A stretch of DNA of 64,000 bases, from positions 22,650-86,649 of the forward strand of contig JAZKDE010000054.1 of NCBI GenBank assembly GCA_040387735.1, in the 5' to 3' direction. The notes under the pieces were generated by a model that ran no database searches, was not told the origin of the DNA, and saw nothing but the letters and a program-made list of their open reading frames with translations. The stretch comes from Arcicella sp040387735. GTDB lineage: Bacteria; Bacteroidota; Bacteroidia; Cytophagales; Spirosomataceae. The position numbers and the translations under genes are program-made. This document shows, piece by piece, positions 51,646-60,433 of this stretch (position 1 is its first letter; every line of letters begins with the position of its first letter).

Positions 51646-52179
51646 TCAGTTCCAAAGACTCCCAAGCAATTGCTCAATACTTCGAAACTCTTCGTTTAGA
51701 TTGCTCGGAATCGTCTTATTAGAATAAGTAAATCCGTGTTCTTGCCACAAAAAAATGGTGTAATAATTGGTTTGATAAATTGCCTTAGCCGTCGTTCTCA
51801 ATAGCTCAACCTTATCGTTAGGGAGTTTCTTTTCGATGGTCATCAAAAAATATGCCTTTGTCTTCATCAATAACACCTTTTTACCCCCAATTACTTTAGA
51901 AACAACATTGGCATTAGATTCGATGCTTTTTAAGGCGGATTGAGGCAAAAAAACTTCTTGTTGTCTTTCTACGAAAAAATTACTGCCATTGGCTCGCATT
52001 GTCCAGCCTTTAAGAAGTTGATTTTTAGCTAATTGAATTTTACCATCTTTCAGAATCGTATTCATATCCAAATACTTAAATGTACTTGTTTGAGCGTAAG
52101 AACCGTTATCGAGTATGATAAATAAGCACAAGAAAAATATTTTTATGGTGTTTATTTGAGAAATGATTGTCTTAAACAT
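51646..52179 (-). CDS. Exported protein of unknown function
   Basis: A 177-aa protein. The chosen ATG at 52179 gives MFKTIISQINTIKIFFLCLFIILDNGSYAQ, a signal peptide; an in-frame start at 52203 would put 8 extra residues in front and looks less natural. The mature part (about 145 aa) has no recognised motif; it shows a mixed alpha/beta pattern (GWTMRANGSNFFVERQQEVFLP, KVLLMKTKAYFLMTIEKKL). It is divergent from the DUF1080 gene at 52223. Confidence 0.6.
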   Translation of the reverse strand: MFKTIISQINTIKIFFLCLFIILDNGSYAQTSTFKYLDMNTILKDGKIQLAKNQLLKGWTMRANGSNFFVERQQEVFLPQSALKSIESNANVVSKVIGGKKVLLMKTKAYFLMTIEKKLPNDKVELLRTTAKAIYQTNYYTIFLWQEHGFTYSNKTIPSNLNEEFRSIEQLLGSLWN

Positions 52180-52222
52180 AATTTTATATTTCAATAATAC
52201 CATAAACTAACAAAAACATTCC

Positions 52223-52981
52223 ATGAAAATCAATAAAAAAGTAATTTTTACGGTCTTAGTATCTGTTTCAGCATTAGGTTTACAGGCTCAAGATACTCGT
52301 TTTACTCAAAAAAACCCTGATAAACCAGAAGTGACAGAATACATGGATCCAGAAGTTCGTGTGGTTACGCCAGGAGCAATTCCTTCGGATGCGATTGTGT
52401 TATTTGATGGTAAAAATTTAGACCAGTGGGAATCATCAAAAGATGGTAGTGCGGCCAAATGGAAAGTAGAAGATGGGGCGGTTACCGTTGTTGGTGGTGC
52501 TGGTGGAATTTCGACGAAAAAGCTTTTCGCTGATTGTCAATTACACATTGAATGGCGTTCTCCTGCCGAAGCAGACGACAAAAAGGGTCAAGGAAGAGGA
52601 AACAGTGGTGTTTTTTTACAAGGTATTTATGAAGTACAAGTATTGAATTCTTACCAAAATCGTACTTATCGTAACGGTCAGGCGGGTTCAATCTATAAAC
52701 AAACGCCTCCATTGGTTAATGCAACGTCTAAACAAGGTGATTGGAACGTTTATGACATTCTTTACACTGCTCCTAAATTCACGGTTAATGGCGGTATTGA
52801 AACGCCTGCTTACGTGACGGTGATTCACAATGGCGTAGTCGTTCAAAACCATACTAAAATTCAAGGGGTTACCAATTATATTGGACAACCAACTAATCCA
52901 GTTCATGGCAAAGCTCCTATCCATTTACAGGATCACGGCAATGCGGTGAGTTTCAGAAATATTTGGATTCGTGAATTATAG
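52223..52981 (+). CDS. Secreted DUF1080 (3-keto-disaccharide hydrolase-like) protein
   Basis: A 252-aa protein with a signal peptide (cleavage near residue 21, LQAQ). The DUF1080 domain, a concanavalin-like beta-jelly roll, covers about 55-252: SDAIVLFDGKNLDQWESSKDGSAAKWKVEDGAVTVV, DCQLHIEWRSPAE, RGNSGVFLQGIYEVQVLNSY, AGSIYKQTPPLVNA and PIHLQDHGNAVSFRNIWIREL. Related proteins hydrolyse 3-keto-glycosides or bind glycans; this gene has no neighbouring oxidoreductase genes to support a pathway. Confidence 0.9.
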   Translation: MKINKKVIFTVLVSVSALGLQAQDTRFTQKNPDKPEVTEYMDPEVRVVTPGAIPSDAIVLFDGKNLDQWESSKDGSAAKWKVEDGAVTVVGGAGGISTKKLFADCQLHIEWRSPAEADDKKGQGRGNSGVFLQGIYEVQVLNSYQNRTYRNGQAGSIYKQTPPLVNATSKQGDWNVYDILYTAPKFTVNGGIETPAYVTVIHNGVVVQNHTKIQGVTNYIGQPTNPVHGKAPIHLQDHGNAVSFRNIWIREL

Positions 52982-53020
52982 TTTTTAAATAAAAATACTT
53001 GAGTACAAATTGATAAACTG

Positions 53021-53050
53021 TTCCCGTGCGAGAGTGCGGGAATATTTTTT
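53021..53050 (+). terminator. Terminator of the DUF1080 gene
   Basis: A 6-bp GC-rich stem (53021-53026 with 53037-53042) is followed by a T run. A -7 box for the next gene begins right after it. Confidence 0.7.
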
Positions 53051-53058
53051 TATCTTTG
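53051..53058 (+). promoter_or_regulatory. Candidate -7 box of the methyltransferase gene
   Basis: TATCTTTG matches TAnnTTTG and lies directly after the terminator, 25 nt before the ATG at 53084. Confidence 0.5.
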
Positions 53059-53083
53059 CGGAAGCAAAAATTTATCAAAATAG

Positions 53084-53854
53084 ATGATTAAAAATATAAT
53101 TAGCTGGACACTCAGAAATATTCCACGAAAATATATTCAATTAGTGGGTCATTTTGCCACTAAAACTTACGGACTCACTTTGAGTGGAAACAACGTTGAA
53201 TGCCCAGTTTGCCATTCAACATTCAGTAAATTCTTACCTTATGGGCGTTTAGAACCGAGAGAAAATGCTCTTTGCCCCAACTGTCTCGCACTCGAACGTC
53301 ACCGTTTGATGTACTTGTATTTACAGCAAAAAACCAATTTCTTCAAGGATAACCTCAAAGTTCTCCACGTTGCACCAGAATATTGTTTCATTGACCGTTT
53401 TGAGAAAATGAAAAATCTGGACTATGTCACCGCCGACATTGAATCTCCATTAGCGAAAGTCAAAATGGATTTGCACCACATCCCGTTTGAAGCAAATACC
53501 TTTGATGTGGTATTTTGCAATCACGTTTTGGAACACGTAGAAGATGACATTCGCTGTATGGAAGAAATGCGTAGAGTTTTAAAACCTACTGGGTGGGCAA
53601 TTATGCAATCACCACAAGACTGGAAATTGGCTACTACTTTTGAAGATAAAACCATCACTGACCCCAAAGAACGGGAACGCCTTTTTAAACAAGACGACCA
53701 TTTTCGCATTTTTGGAAGAGACTACAACAAACGTCTCGAACAAGGTGGATGGTACGTAACCGAAGACCGTTTTGTCATGGAAATGCCCGTAAGTCAAGCG
53801 GATAGATTTGCATTGCCGAAGGATGAAATTATTTATTTATGTGAGAAAAAATAA
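53084..53854 (+). CDS. Class I SAM-dependent methyltransferase with a zinc-ribbon-like segment
   Basis: A 256-aa protein. Residues about 38-70 contain two Cys-x2-Cys pairs (CPVCHSTF and CPNCLALERHRL) that should bind zinc. The methyltransferase domain follows: VLHVAPEYCFIDRF (motif I position), DYVTADIE, FDVVFCNHVLEHVEDDIRCMEEMRRVLKPTGWAIMQSP (motifs II and III, methyltransferase type 11). The substrate is unknown; similar proteins occur in surface-glycan regions, and two glycosyltransferases follow after the peptidase gene. Confidence 0.85.
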   Translation: MIKNIISWTLRNIPRKYIQLVGHFATKTYGLTLSGNNVECPVCHSTFSKFLPYGRLEPRENALCPNCLALERHRLMYLYLQQKTNFFKDNLKVLHVAPEYCFIDRFEKMKNLDYVTADIESPLAKVKMDLHHIPFEANTFDVVFCNHVLEHVEDDIRCMEEMRRVLKPTGWAIMQSPQDWKLATTFEDKTITDPKERERLFKQDDHFRIFGRDYNKRLEQGGWYVTEDRFVMEMPVSQADRFALPKDEIIYLCEKK

Positions 53855-53885
53855 GCAATTGATTGAGTTAAAGACCTTAAATTAC

Positions 53886-55175
53886 ATGAAATACTTACCC
53901 ATCAACAACTCATTATTTATAGAAAATCGTAAAAGGTTGGCTTCACAACTGAAACCAAAATCATTAGCGATTTTTAACTCAAATGACCCGATGCCAACCA
54001 ATGCAGACGGAACAATGGGTTTTCATCAAAATTCAGATTTATTCTATCTTTCTGGAATTGACCAAGAAGAATCAATCTTATTAGTTTTTCCAGATTGCCC
54101 CGACCCCAAGCACCGTGAAGTTTTATTTTTAAAAGAAACCTCCGAACTAATTGCCATTTGGGAAGGCTATAAATATACCAAAGAACACGCTACCCAAGTT
54201 TCAGGGATTGAAAGAATCTATTGGACAAGCCAATTTGAAGCAGTTTTAACCACTTTGGTTTTTGAAGCAGAATATCTTTATTTGAATAGCAACGAACACA
54301 TTCGTAATCATTCAAGCGTTCAAACCCGTGACAGTAAATTTATTTTGTGGGCAAAAGAACATTTCCCACTGCATAAATTTGAACGAGTTGCTCCAATAAT
54401 GCACCAAATTCGAAGCATTAAAAATGCCATTGAAATTGAATTAATGACCGAGGCCTGTCGGATTACAGAATTGGGTTTTAGACGTTTATTAACTTTTGTA
54501 AAACCCAATGTAACGGAATACGAAATTGAGGCTGAATTAATCCATGAATTTGTGCGAAATCGTTCAAAAGGCTTTGCTTACACGCCAATTATTGCGTCTG
54601 GAGACAATGCCTGCGTATTGCATTACATTGATAACAACCAGCCTTGTAAAGACGGCGATTTAATTTTATTGGACGTAGCAGCTGAATATGCCAATTACAA
54701 CTCAGATTTAACAAGAACCATTCCCGTAAATGGGCGTTTTACAACCCGTCAGCGAGCGGTTTATGATGCCGTTTTGAAGGTTTTCAGATATGCCCAGTCA
54801 ATTCTTCAAGTGGGAGTTTTATGGGAGGAATATCAGAAGGAAGTAGAAAAATTTACGGAAAGTCAATTGATTGATTTGGGTTTGCTAAATCGTGCGGATG
54901 TTGAAAAACAAAACGTAGAAATGCCATTATTGAAAAAATATTTCATGCACGGCGTTTCGCATCACATCGGACTTGATGTTCATGATGTTTGGAATAAATA
55001 CCGAAAAGTAGAAGCGGGAATGGTTTTCACGATTGAACCAGGCATTTATATTCGTGAAGAAGGACTGGGAATTCGTTTAGAAAATAACTTTTTAATTACA
55101 GAAACTGGCAATGTTGACCTCATGGCAAATATTCCAATTGAGGCGGAAGAAATTGAAGAATTGATGAATAGCTAA
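53886..55175 (+). CDS. Xaa-Pro aminopeptidase (M24B)
   Basis: A 429-aa metallopeptidase of the PepP group that removes N-terminal residues before proline. The N-terminal domain (FIENRKRLASQLKPKSLAIFNSNDPMPTNADGTMGFHQNSDLFYLSGI) and catalytic pita-bread fold are both present. Metal ligands: Asp in LLDVAAEY and Asp in NSDLTRTIPV, His in HGVSHHIGLDVHD, Glu in FTIEPGIYIREE and Glu in GIRLENNFLI. The ATG at 53886 is chosen; an in-frame start at 53808 lies inside the methyltransferase gene. The next gene begins 1 nt after the stop. Confidence 0.92.
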   Translation: MKYLPINNSLFIENRKRLASQLKPKSLAIFNSNDPMPTNADGTMGFHQNSDLFYLSGIDQEESILLVFPDCPDPKHREVLFLKETSELIAIWEGYKYTKEHATQVSGIERIYWTSQFEAVLTTLVFEAEYLYLNSNEHIRNHSSVQTRDSKFILWAKEHFPLHKFERVAPIMHQIRSIKNAIEIELMTEACRITELGFRRLLTFVKPNVTEYEIEAELIHEFVRNRSKGFAYTPIIASGDNACVLHYIDNNQPCKDGDLILLDVAAEYANYNSDLTRTIPVNGRFTTRQRAVYDAVLKVFRYAQSILQVGVLWEEYQKEVEKFTESQLIDLGLLNRADVEKQNVEMPLLKKYFMHGVSHHIGLDVHDVWNKYRKVEAGMVFTIEPGIYIREEGLGIRLENNFLITETGNVDLMANIPIEAEEIEELMNS

Positions 55176-55176
55176 T

Positions 55177-56277
55177 ATGAAAATACTTTATGACCATCAG
55201 GCGTTTACGGGCCAACGCTACGGCGGTGTAGCTCGCTATTTTCATGATTTGATGGAATCATTATCAAAAATGGATGTTGATATTAGACTTTCTCTTCAAT
55301 TTTCCAATAATGAATATTTAAAAAGTAGTTCAGTACGAAAACCACGTCAGTTCAGAAATATTTTTGGGTTTATGCCCACAAATATGTTGGTTTCGAGGAC
55401 GAATCGTTTTAATAGTATTTATCAAATTCAGCGGGGAAATTTTGATGTATTTCATCCTACATTCTTCCACAATTATTTTCTGCAACACATTGGCAAGAAA
55501 CCATTTGTCTTGACGTATCACGATTGTATTAAGGAAAGATTTAACCTACAACACATTGATAATTCAAGCAAAGAACAGAAACAAGAATTACTAAATCGAG
55601 CGTCAAAAATTATTGCAGTTTCTGAAAATACCAAAGCTGATTTATTGGAGTTTTACGACATCGCAGCGGAAAAAATTGAGGTAGTTTACCATTCTACCAT
55701 ATTCAGGAATCATCAACTTATTCATAATTCTCATCTTAAAACACCCGACAATTATTTACTATATGTTGGAGCGAGAAATGATTATAAGAATTTTGATGGA
55801 TTGCTAAAATCACTGGTTAAGGTATTTAGAAAGCACCCAGAAATAACTCTTTTGTGTGCGGGAGGAGGAAATTTTACCGAATCAGAGACGAAACTCATCC
55901 AAAAATTAGGGATTGAAAAACACGTTTCTCATCTCAATTTTCACAGTGATAATACGCTTTACGAACTGTATAAACGAGCTATAGCATTTGTTTATCCTTC
56001 CTTTTATGAAGGTTTTGGCATACCAATTTTAGAAGCATTTGCGTGTGGTTGCCCAGTCGTTTTGAGTAATCGTTCGTGTTTCCCAGAAGTTGCACAAAAT
56101 GCAGCTCTTTACTTCGACCCCGATAATAAAGATGACATTTCGGATAAGTTATCGGCAATTATTTCAGATTCATCATTACGTAAGACCTTGACAGACAATG
56201 GATTTATAAGACAAGATGATTTTTCAGCAGAGAAAAATGCGAAACAAACATTAGCCGTTTACAAAAGTGTGATGTAA
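55177..56277 (+). CDS. GT4-type glycosyltransferase
   Basis: A 366-aa GT-B enzyme. The N-terminal ILYDHQAFTGQRYGGVARYFHDLME and the C-terminal nucleotide-sugar site (LYVGARNDYKNFDGLLKSL, VYPSFYEGFGIPILEAFACGCPVVLSNRSCFPEVAQNAALYFDP with the EX7E-like glutamates) are typical of GT4. There are no membrane helices, so it should act at the cytoplasmic face of the inner membrane on lipid-linked or surface glycans. Its ATG is 1 nt after the upstream stop, so it is co-transcribed with the peptidase gene. Confidence 0.92.
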   Translation: MKILYDHQAFTGQRYGGVARYFHDLMESLSKMDVDIRLSLQFSNNEYLKSSSVRKPRQFRNIFGFMPTNMLVSRTNRFNSIYQIQRGNFDVFHPTFFHNYFLQHIGKKPFVLTYHDCIKERFNLQHIDNSSKEQKQELLNRASKIIAVSENTKADLLEFYDIAAEKIEVVYHSTIFRNHQLIHNSHLKTPDNYLLYVGARNDYKNFDGLLKSLVKVFRKHPEITLLCAGGGNFTESETKLIQKLGIEKHVSHLNFHSDNTLYELYKRAIAFVYPSFYEGFGIPILEAFACGCPVVLSNRSCFPEVAQNAALYFDPDNKDDISDKLSAIISDSSLRKTLTDNGFIRQDDFSAEKNAKQTLAVYKSVM

Positions 56278-56315
56278 TACCTCACAACGAGATTTAACAT
56301 CCAAATAAAATTAAA

Positions 56316-56888
56316 ATGAGCAAAACATTTACCCAAGACGAAACCTTTCAAAGTATTTCATTTATAGAAAATGCTCTTTCAATTGGTGAATATGAAAATT
56401 GTACTTTCATAAATTGCATCTTTTCAAATTCAAATTTATCCAATGTAACTTTTGTGGATTGCGTATTTCAGCAATGCGATTTAAGTTTAGCAAAAGTTGC
56501 GAATACCGCATTTAAAGACATAAAATTTAAGGAATGTAAATTATTGGGTGTACGTTTTGAAGACTGTAATAAATTTGGTTTTGCAACCATCTTTGAAAAC
56601 TGCCAATTGAATTTATCTACTTTTTATAAACTAAATTTAAAAAACTCAAAGTTCAAGCATTGTAGCCTTCAAGAAGTTGATTTTGTTGAAGCAGATTTAA
56701 CCAATTTGAATTTTGATAATTGTGATTTATTAGGAGCAAAATTTGAAAGTACCATTTTAGAAAAAGTGGACTTTAGAACGGCGAATAATTTCGCATTAGA
56801 CCCCGAAAAAAACCGCATAAAAAAAGCAAAATTTTCAATGACTAACATCGCTGGACTGTTGGACAAATACAATATTGTGATAGAATAA
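56316..56888 (+). CDS. Pentapeptide-repeat protein
   Basis: A 190-aa protein built almost wholly of A(D/N)LxF-type pentapeptide repeats (NCTFINCIFSNSNLSNVTFVDCVFQQCDL, CKLLGVRFEDC, CSLQEVDFVEADLTNLNFDNCDLLGAKFES), which fold into a right-handed quadrilateral beta-helix. The C-terminal DPEKNRIKKAKFSMTNIAGLLDKYNI resembles the end of Qnr/McbG-like members that mimic DNA and act on gyrase, but fluoroquinolone protection cannot be claimed from this. It lies between two glycosyltransferase genes with short gaps (38 and 7 nt). Confidence 0.88.
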   Translation: MSKTFTQDETFQSISFIENALSIGEYENCTFINCIFSNSNLSNVTFVDCVFQQCDLSLAKVANTAFKDIKFKECKLLGVRFEDCNKFGFATIFENCQLNLSTFYKLNLKNSKFKHCSLQEVDFVEADLTNLNFDNCDLLGAKFESTILEKVDFRTANNFALDPEKNRIKKAKFSMTNIAGLLDKYNIVIE

Positions 56889-56895
56889 ATTATTT

Positions 56896-58095
56896 ATGAA
56901 TTTATACAAAAACATTTTACTTTTTGAACCTGACGCAAGCGGACACCATTCGGGATATTTGTATCACCTCATTATCAACTACTTACAAAAAGACTATCCA
57001 TTCAATTTAGTAGTATTGGTAAGTCCTGATTTTTTTGAGAAGCATCCCGAAATTCTACAAAAAACACTTTCTCCAAAAGTTGAATGGATTAAATTTTCGG
57101 ATTCGGAATACGCAGAATGGCTCAAGCCAAAAGGCGTTTTCAAGCGAGCTATTTTCGAATGGCAACTATTTTGCCAATATGCCCTCGATTATAGAGCAGC
57201 GCTCGGTTTTTTCATGTATATTGATTATCTGCAATTAGCCATTTTAACGCAATCTGCTCCACCTTGCACAATTTCGGGAATATTATTTCGCCCAACTTTG
57301 GTTAATTATCCTGCTAATTCTTGGAAAGAAAAGCTGAATTATTGGCGTAAAAGCTTGACGCTTAAATATTTATTGAAAAATAAATCAATAAAGAAACTTT
57401 TTAACCTTGACCCTTTTGCCACGGAATTTATCAAAAAGAATTGGTCGACAGATAAAGTAAAATTCCTTCCAGACCCTGTACAAGTTTATCCAAATACGAA
57501 ATCGGTTATTGAGATAAAAAAAGCTTTGGGCATTGAAGAAAATCGTAAAGTATTCTTAATTTTCGGTTTTCTTGATTCTCGTAAAGGAATCGCAGATGTG
57601 ATGCAAGCAATTGGAGAGATTGACCGAGAAAAATCGAAGAAAGGGTGTTTGTTAATTGTTGGCCCTTGGGAGGAAAACGAAAGAAAATTGTTCGAAATAA
57701 GTCTATCAAATACAGAACAAAATACTGATTTCCAAATAGTTATTCAAGATAACTTTATTCAAGATGAAGATATTCAGCAGTATTTTGAAGTAGCTGATTA
57801 CGCTTTAGCTTTATATCAAAAACACATTGGAATGAGTGCCATTATGGTACGAGCAGCGGCGGCTCAAAAACCGTTGATTACGTATAATTTTGGATTAATG
57901 GGTAAAATTGTCGCTGAAAATCAATTAGGATTAATCATTAATGACAATTTAAAACCAACGATTGAGATGCTTTTAAGCACGGAAAAAGAAGTCGGCAATA
58001 AAAAGGAAATGAAAGCTTTTGCGGAATTAAATCAGGCAAAAAATTACGCTGACGTTATTTTGAGTGAATTTAAGCGTAACACAACAGGTTCTTAG
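56896..58095 (+). CDS. Glycosyltransferase, GT-B fold
   Basis: A 399-aa protein. The N-terminal ILLFEPDASGHHSGYLYHLIINYL matches the start of a group of Bacteroidota GT4-like enzymes, and the C-terminal Rossmann half includes FLIFGFLDSRKGIADVMQAI, FQIVIQDNFIQDEDIQQYFEVADYALALYQKHIGMSAIMVRAAAAQKPLI. It starts 7 nt after the pentapeptide gene, so it is in the same transcription unit. Substrates are unknown. The next gene, on the opposite strand, ends 9 nt beyond its stop with no clear hairpin between. Confidence 0.85.
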   Translation: MNLYKNILLFEPDASGHHSGYLYHLIINYLQKDYPFNLVVLVSPDFFEKHPEILQKTLSPKVEWIKFSDSEYAEWLKPKGVFKRAIFEWQLFCQYALDYRAALGFFMYIDYLQLAILTQSAPPCTISGILFRPTLVNYPANSWKEKLNYWRKSLTLKYLLKNKSIKKLFNLDPFATEFIKKNWSTDKVKFLPDPVQVYPNTKSVIEIKKALGIEENRKVFLIFGFLDSRKGIADVMQAIGEIDREKSKKGCLLIVGPWEENERKLFEISLSNTEQNTDFQIVIQDNFIQDEDIQQYFEVADYALALYQKHIGMSAIMVRAAAAQKPLITYNFGLMGKIVAENQLGLIINDNLKPTIEMLLSTEKEVGNKKEMKAFAELNQAKNYADVILSEFKRNTTGS

Positions 58096-58104
58096 TCTCA
58101 GTTT

Positions 58105-58899
58105 CTACAAGCACAAATCGTCTAAATCGCTTTCTGTACCCAAAAAAACATTATAGTCAACCGTACCTTTTACACCTTCGCACCAACCTTTTTGATTATG
58201 CTGCCAAAACCATAAACTGGAGCCGTAACCTTTCAAAGTTTCTTTGGAATAATCAGCAATCCAGAGTGGGTAATCATCAAAATTTCCTTTGATAAATTTC
58301 TTATAGAAATTGGGATTAGTATAAATAATTGGCTTCATTCCGTAGTGTTTTTGAACAATATCTAACCAAATTTCAATTTCACTAATTATCTGACTATCAG
58401 ACTTTAAAGAGTTTTGCTCAATGTCTAAAACAGGTGCAAAGTCTCCTTTTTTTAGGGTAACAGAATTGATAAAATTCTTGGCTTGTCCAACGGGTTCTCG
58501 CCACGGAATAAAAAAATGGTAGGCACCTCGTTTAATTCCTAATTTTCCGAGCCTTTCCCAATTTCGCTCAAATTGTCTATCCGAGTGCGTCATTCCTTCG
58601 GTAGCCTTCAAAAAGCAAAATTCTATTCTCAAATCTTCGTCCGAAAATTTCATTTTATTAACTTTTTGCCAATCTATAATTCCGTTGTGGTGGGAGACAT
58701 CAATACCGTGGATTCTAAAGCGTAAAGGCATAGAAATACCAACTTTAGAAACTATTTTCCAACCATTGGGATTGGGACGTAATGAAAAATAAATAGCAAT
58801 TATTAACAGAACAGAAACTAATGCAATTAACGCATATCGGACTTGGGAAGGGAGCAAGAGGAATTTAAGTCGTAATAAACTTAGAAAATTCATAAGCAT
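58105..58899 (-). CDS. GH25 lysozyme-like muramidase, membrane-anchored
   Basis: A 264-aa protein. Residues about 20-42 (VRYALIALVSVLLIIAIYFSL) form a membrane anchor. The GH25 TIM-barrel follows: GIDVSHHNGIIDWQKV with the first catalytic Asp, CFLKATEGMTHSD, RGAYHFFIPWREPVGQAKNFI, FAPVLDIEQN with the second Asp/Glu pair, PIIYTNPNFY, YPLWIADYSKE and WFWQHNQKGWCEGVKGTVDYNVFLG. GH25 enzymes cut the glycan strands of murein. Expected to face the periplasm. An alternative start at 58893 would change only two residues. Confidence 0.9.
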   Translation of the reverse strand: MLMNFLSLLRLKFLLLPSQVRYALIALVSVLLIIAIYFSLRPNPNGWKIVSKVGISMPLRFRIHGIDVSHHNGIIDWQKVNKMKFSDEDLRIEFCFLKATEGMTHSDRQFERNWERLGKLGIKRGAYHFFIPWREPVGQAKNFINSVTLKKGDFAPVLDIEQNSLKSDSQIISEIEIWLDIVQKHYGMKPIIYTNPNFYKKFIKGNFDDYPLWIADYSKETLKGYGSSLWFWQHNQKGWCEGVKGTVDYNVFLGTESDLDDLCL

Positions 58900-58906
58900 G
58901 AAAAAA

Positions 58907-58954
58907 GGGTTAGGAAAACATTTTGTGCAAATTTACAAACATTTTCCTAATCCC
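58907..58954 (-). terminator. Terminator between the peroxiredoxin and GH25 genes
   Basis: Arms 58907-58918 and 58942-58954 pair with one bulge. Read on the minus strand it follows the peroxiredoxin gene and precedes the GH25 gene, so it should end the peroxiredoxin transcript. Confidence 0.65.
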
Positions 58955-58976
58955 TCAATTACTAAAACCTTAAAGC

Positions 58977-59612
58977 CTATTTATTCGGCTGAGGCGTTGT
59001 GCGTAAATATGGTTTCACAATGGTAAATCCTTTTGGAAATTTAGCCGCTGCATCTTCCGTTTTAACGGCTGGCGTAATGATTACATCCTCACCATCTTTC
59101 CAGTCAGCAGGCGTTGCTACTTGATAATTAGCCGTCAATTGTAATGAATCAATAACTCGAAGAATTTCTTGAAAATTACGTCCCGTTGAAGCTGGATAAG
59201 TCAAGGTTAATTTAATTTTTTTATCGGGTCCAATAATAAATACCGAACGAACTGTTGCTTTTTCAGACGCATTCGGGTGAATCATATCATACAAAGTAGC
59301 CACGTGACGGTCAGCATCCGCAATAATTGGGAAATTCACTTTCACTCCGTTAACCTCCTCAATGTCTGGCACCCATTTATTATGTGAATCCAAATCATCC
59401 ACTGAAACAGCGATTGGCTTAACACCTCTTTTCTCAAATTCACCTTTCAAAAGGGCTGTTTTTCCTAATTCAGTAGTACATACTGGCGTAAAATCCGCAG
59501 GGTGACTAAATAATAATGCCCATGAATCCCCAATCCATTCGTGGAAATTAATTGTTCCTTGTGTTGTCTCCGCTGTAAAGTCGGGGGCAATATCTCCTAA
59601 TCTTAATGACAT
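58977..59612 (-). CDS. 1-Cys peroxiredoxin (Prx6 type)
   Basis: A 211-aa thiol peroxidase that reduces hydrogen peroxide and alkyl hydroperoxides in the cytoplasm. The peroxidatic Cys is in FTPVCTTELGK (near residue 44) with the supporting Thr and Arg (TVRSVFIIGPDKKI). The long C-terminal part (VATPADWKDGEDVIITPAVK) is typical of the Prx6/AhpC-TSA branch, and no resolving Cys is seen. Full length. It is a single-gene unit with its own terminator. Confidence 0.94.
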   Translation of the reverse strand: MSLRLGDIAPDFTAETTQGTINFHEWIGDSWALLFSHPADFTPVCTTELGKTALLKGEFEKRGVKPIAVSVDDLDSHNKWVPDIEEVNGVKVNFPIIADADRHVATLYDMIHPNASEKATVRSVFIIGPDKKIKLTLTYPASTGRNFQEILRVIDSLQLTANYQVATPADWKDGEDVIITPAVKTEDAAAKFPKGFTIVKPYLRTTPQPNK

Positions 59613-59702
59613 AGTTTTACTGATTTATTGTTATTGGAAATTATTACTCTACTAAATTACAAGATTAAGCAATAATTAGTTTCATAATTAAGCTTTTTTT
59701 CT

Positions 59703-59740
59703 AAAAGATAGGATAGGTTTTCCAACCTATCCTATCTTTT
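59703..59740. terminator. 17-bp perfect hairpin after hslV
   Basis: Arms 59703-59719 and 59724-59740 pair perfectly with a 4-nt loop, and the right arm reaches into the hslV stop codon (59739-59741). Confidence 0.88.
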
Positions 59741-60278
59741 ACACTGGCTTTTCAATCACAAAATTATGATTCGTATAAATACAAATATCCGCTGCAATAG
59801 TCAACCCTTCACGCACCATTTCCTCCGCTGATAAATGAGGAGCGTGTTTTTTCAAAGCCAAAGCAGCAGAAAGGGCATAGTTACTACCCGAACCAATAGC
59901 GGCAATACCATTTTCAGGTTCTAAAACATCACCCGTTCCCGAAATAATGAGCGTTTCTTCTTTGTTAGCAACAATCATCATGGCTTCCAATTTTCTGAGA
60001 TAACGGTCTGTCCGCCAATCTTTTGCCAATTCAATACTGGCCCGTTTCATGTTTCCACCATAAGCGTTTAGTTTTTCTTCAAAACGTTCTAAAAGCGTAA
60101 AAGCATCAGCCGTAGAACCCGCAAAACCCGTTACAATTTTGCCATCCAACATTTTACGAATTTTCTTCACGTGATTTTTGGCAACGGTTGCCCCCATCGT
60201 CGCTTGTCCATCGGCACCGATTGCAACTTCTCCATTATGCACAACTGCCAAGACGGTTGTTGATCTTATTTTTTCCAT
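59739..60278 (-). CDS. hslV: ATP-dependent protease subunit HslV
   Basis: A 179-aa proteasome-like peptidase that works with the HslU ATPase. After the leader MEKIRS the mature Thr1 begins TTVLAVVHNGEVAIGADGQATMG; later motifs are KIRKMLDGKIVTGFAGSTADAFTLLERFEEKL and IAAIGSGSNYALSAALAL. The ATG at 60278 is chosen because it yields the usual short leader. An upstream in-frame start at 60299 would lie almost at the -7 box and is unlikely. hslU is not in the window. It is a single-gene unit. Confidence 0.95.
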   Translation of the reverse strand: MEKIRSTTVLAVVHNGEVAIGADGQATMGATVAKNHVKKIRKMLDGKIVTGFAGSTADAFTLLERFEEKLNAYGGNMKRASIELAKDWRTDRYLRKLEAMMIVANKEETLIISGTGDVLEPENGIAAIGSGSNYALSAALALKKHAPHLSAEEMVREGLTIAADICIYTNHNFVIEKPV

Positions 60279-60296
60279 TTGATTCTTGAATTTTTG

Positions 60297-60304
60297 CAAA
60301 GATA
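60297..60304 (-). promoter_or_regulatory. Candidate -7 box of hslV
   Basis: On the minus strand TATCTTTG matches TAnnTTTG. It ends about 19 nt before the ATG at 60278, which supports that start over the one at 60299. Confidence 0.5.
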
Positions 60305-60433
60305 TTAGGTAAATATTACATTTGATTTCCTTTCTGTAATCAGTTATTGAATTGAATCGTTAATATCCTCATTCTTAATATTTTACAAACACTATTTAAA
60401 CTATTTTTTTATTAAAATTCTAAATAAATATTC

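Noticed and set aside
53808..53885. N-terminal extension of the Xaa-Pro aminopeptidase
   Set aside because: It overlaps the methyltransferase gene, and the ATG at 53886 begins the standard domain.
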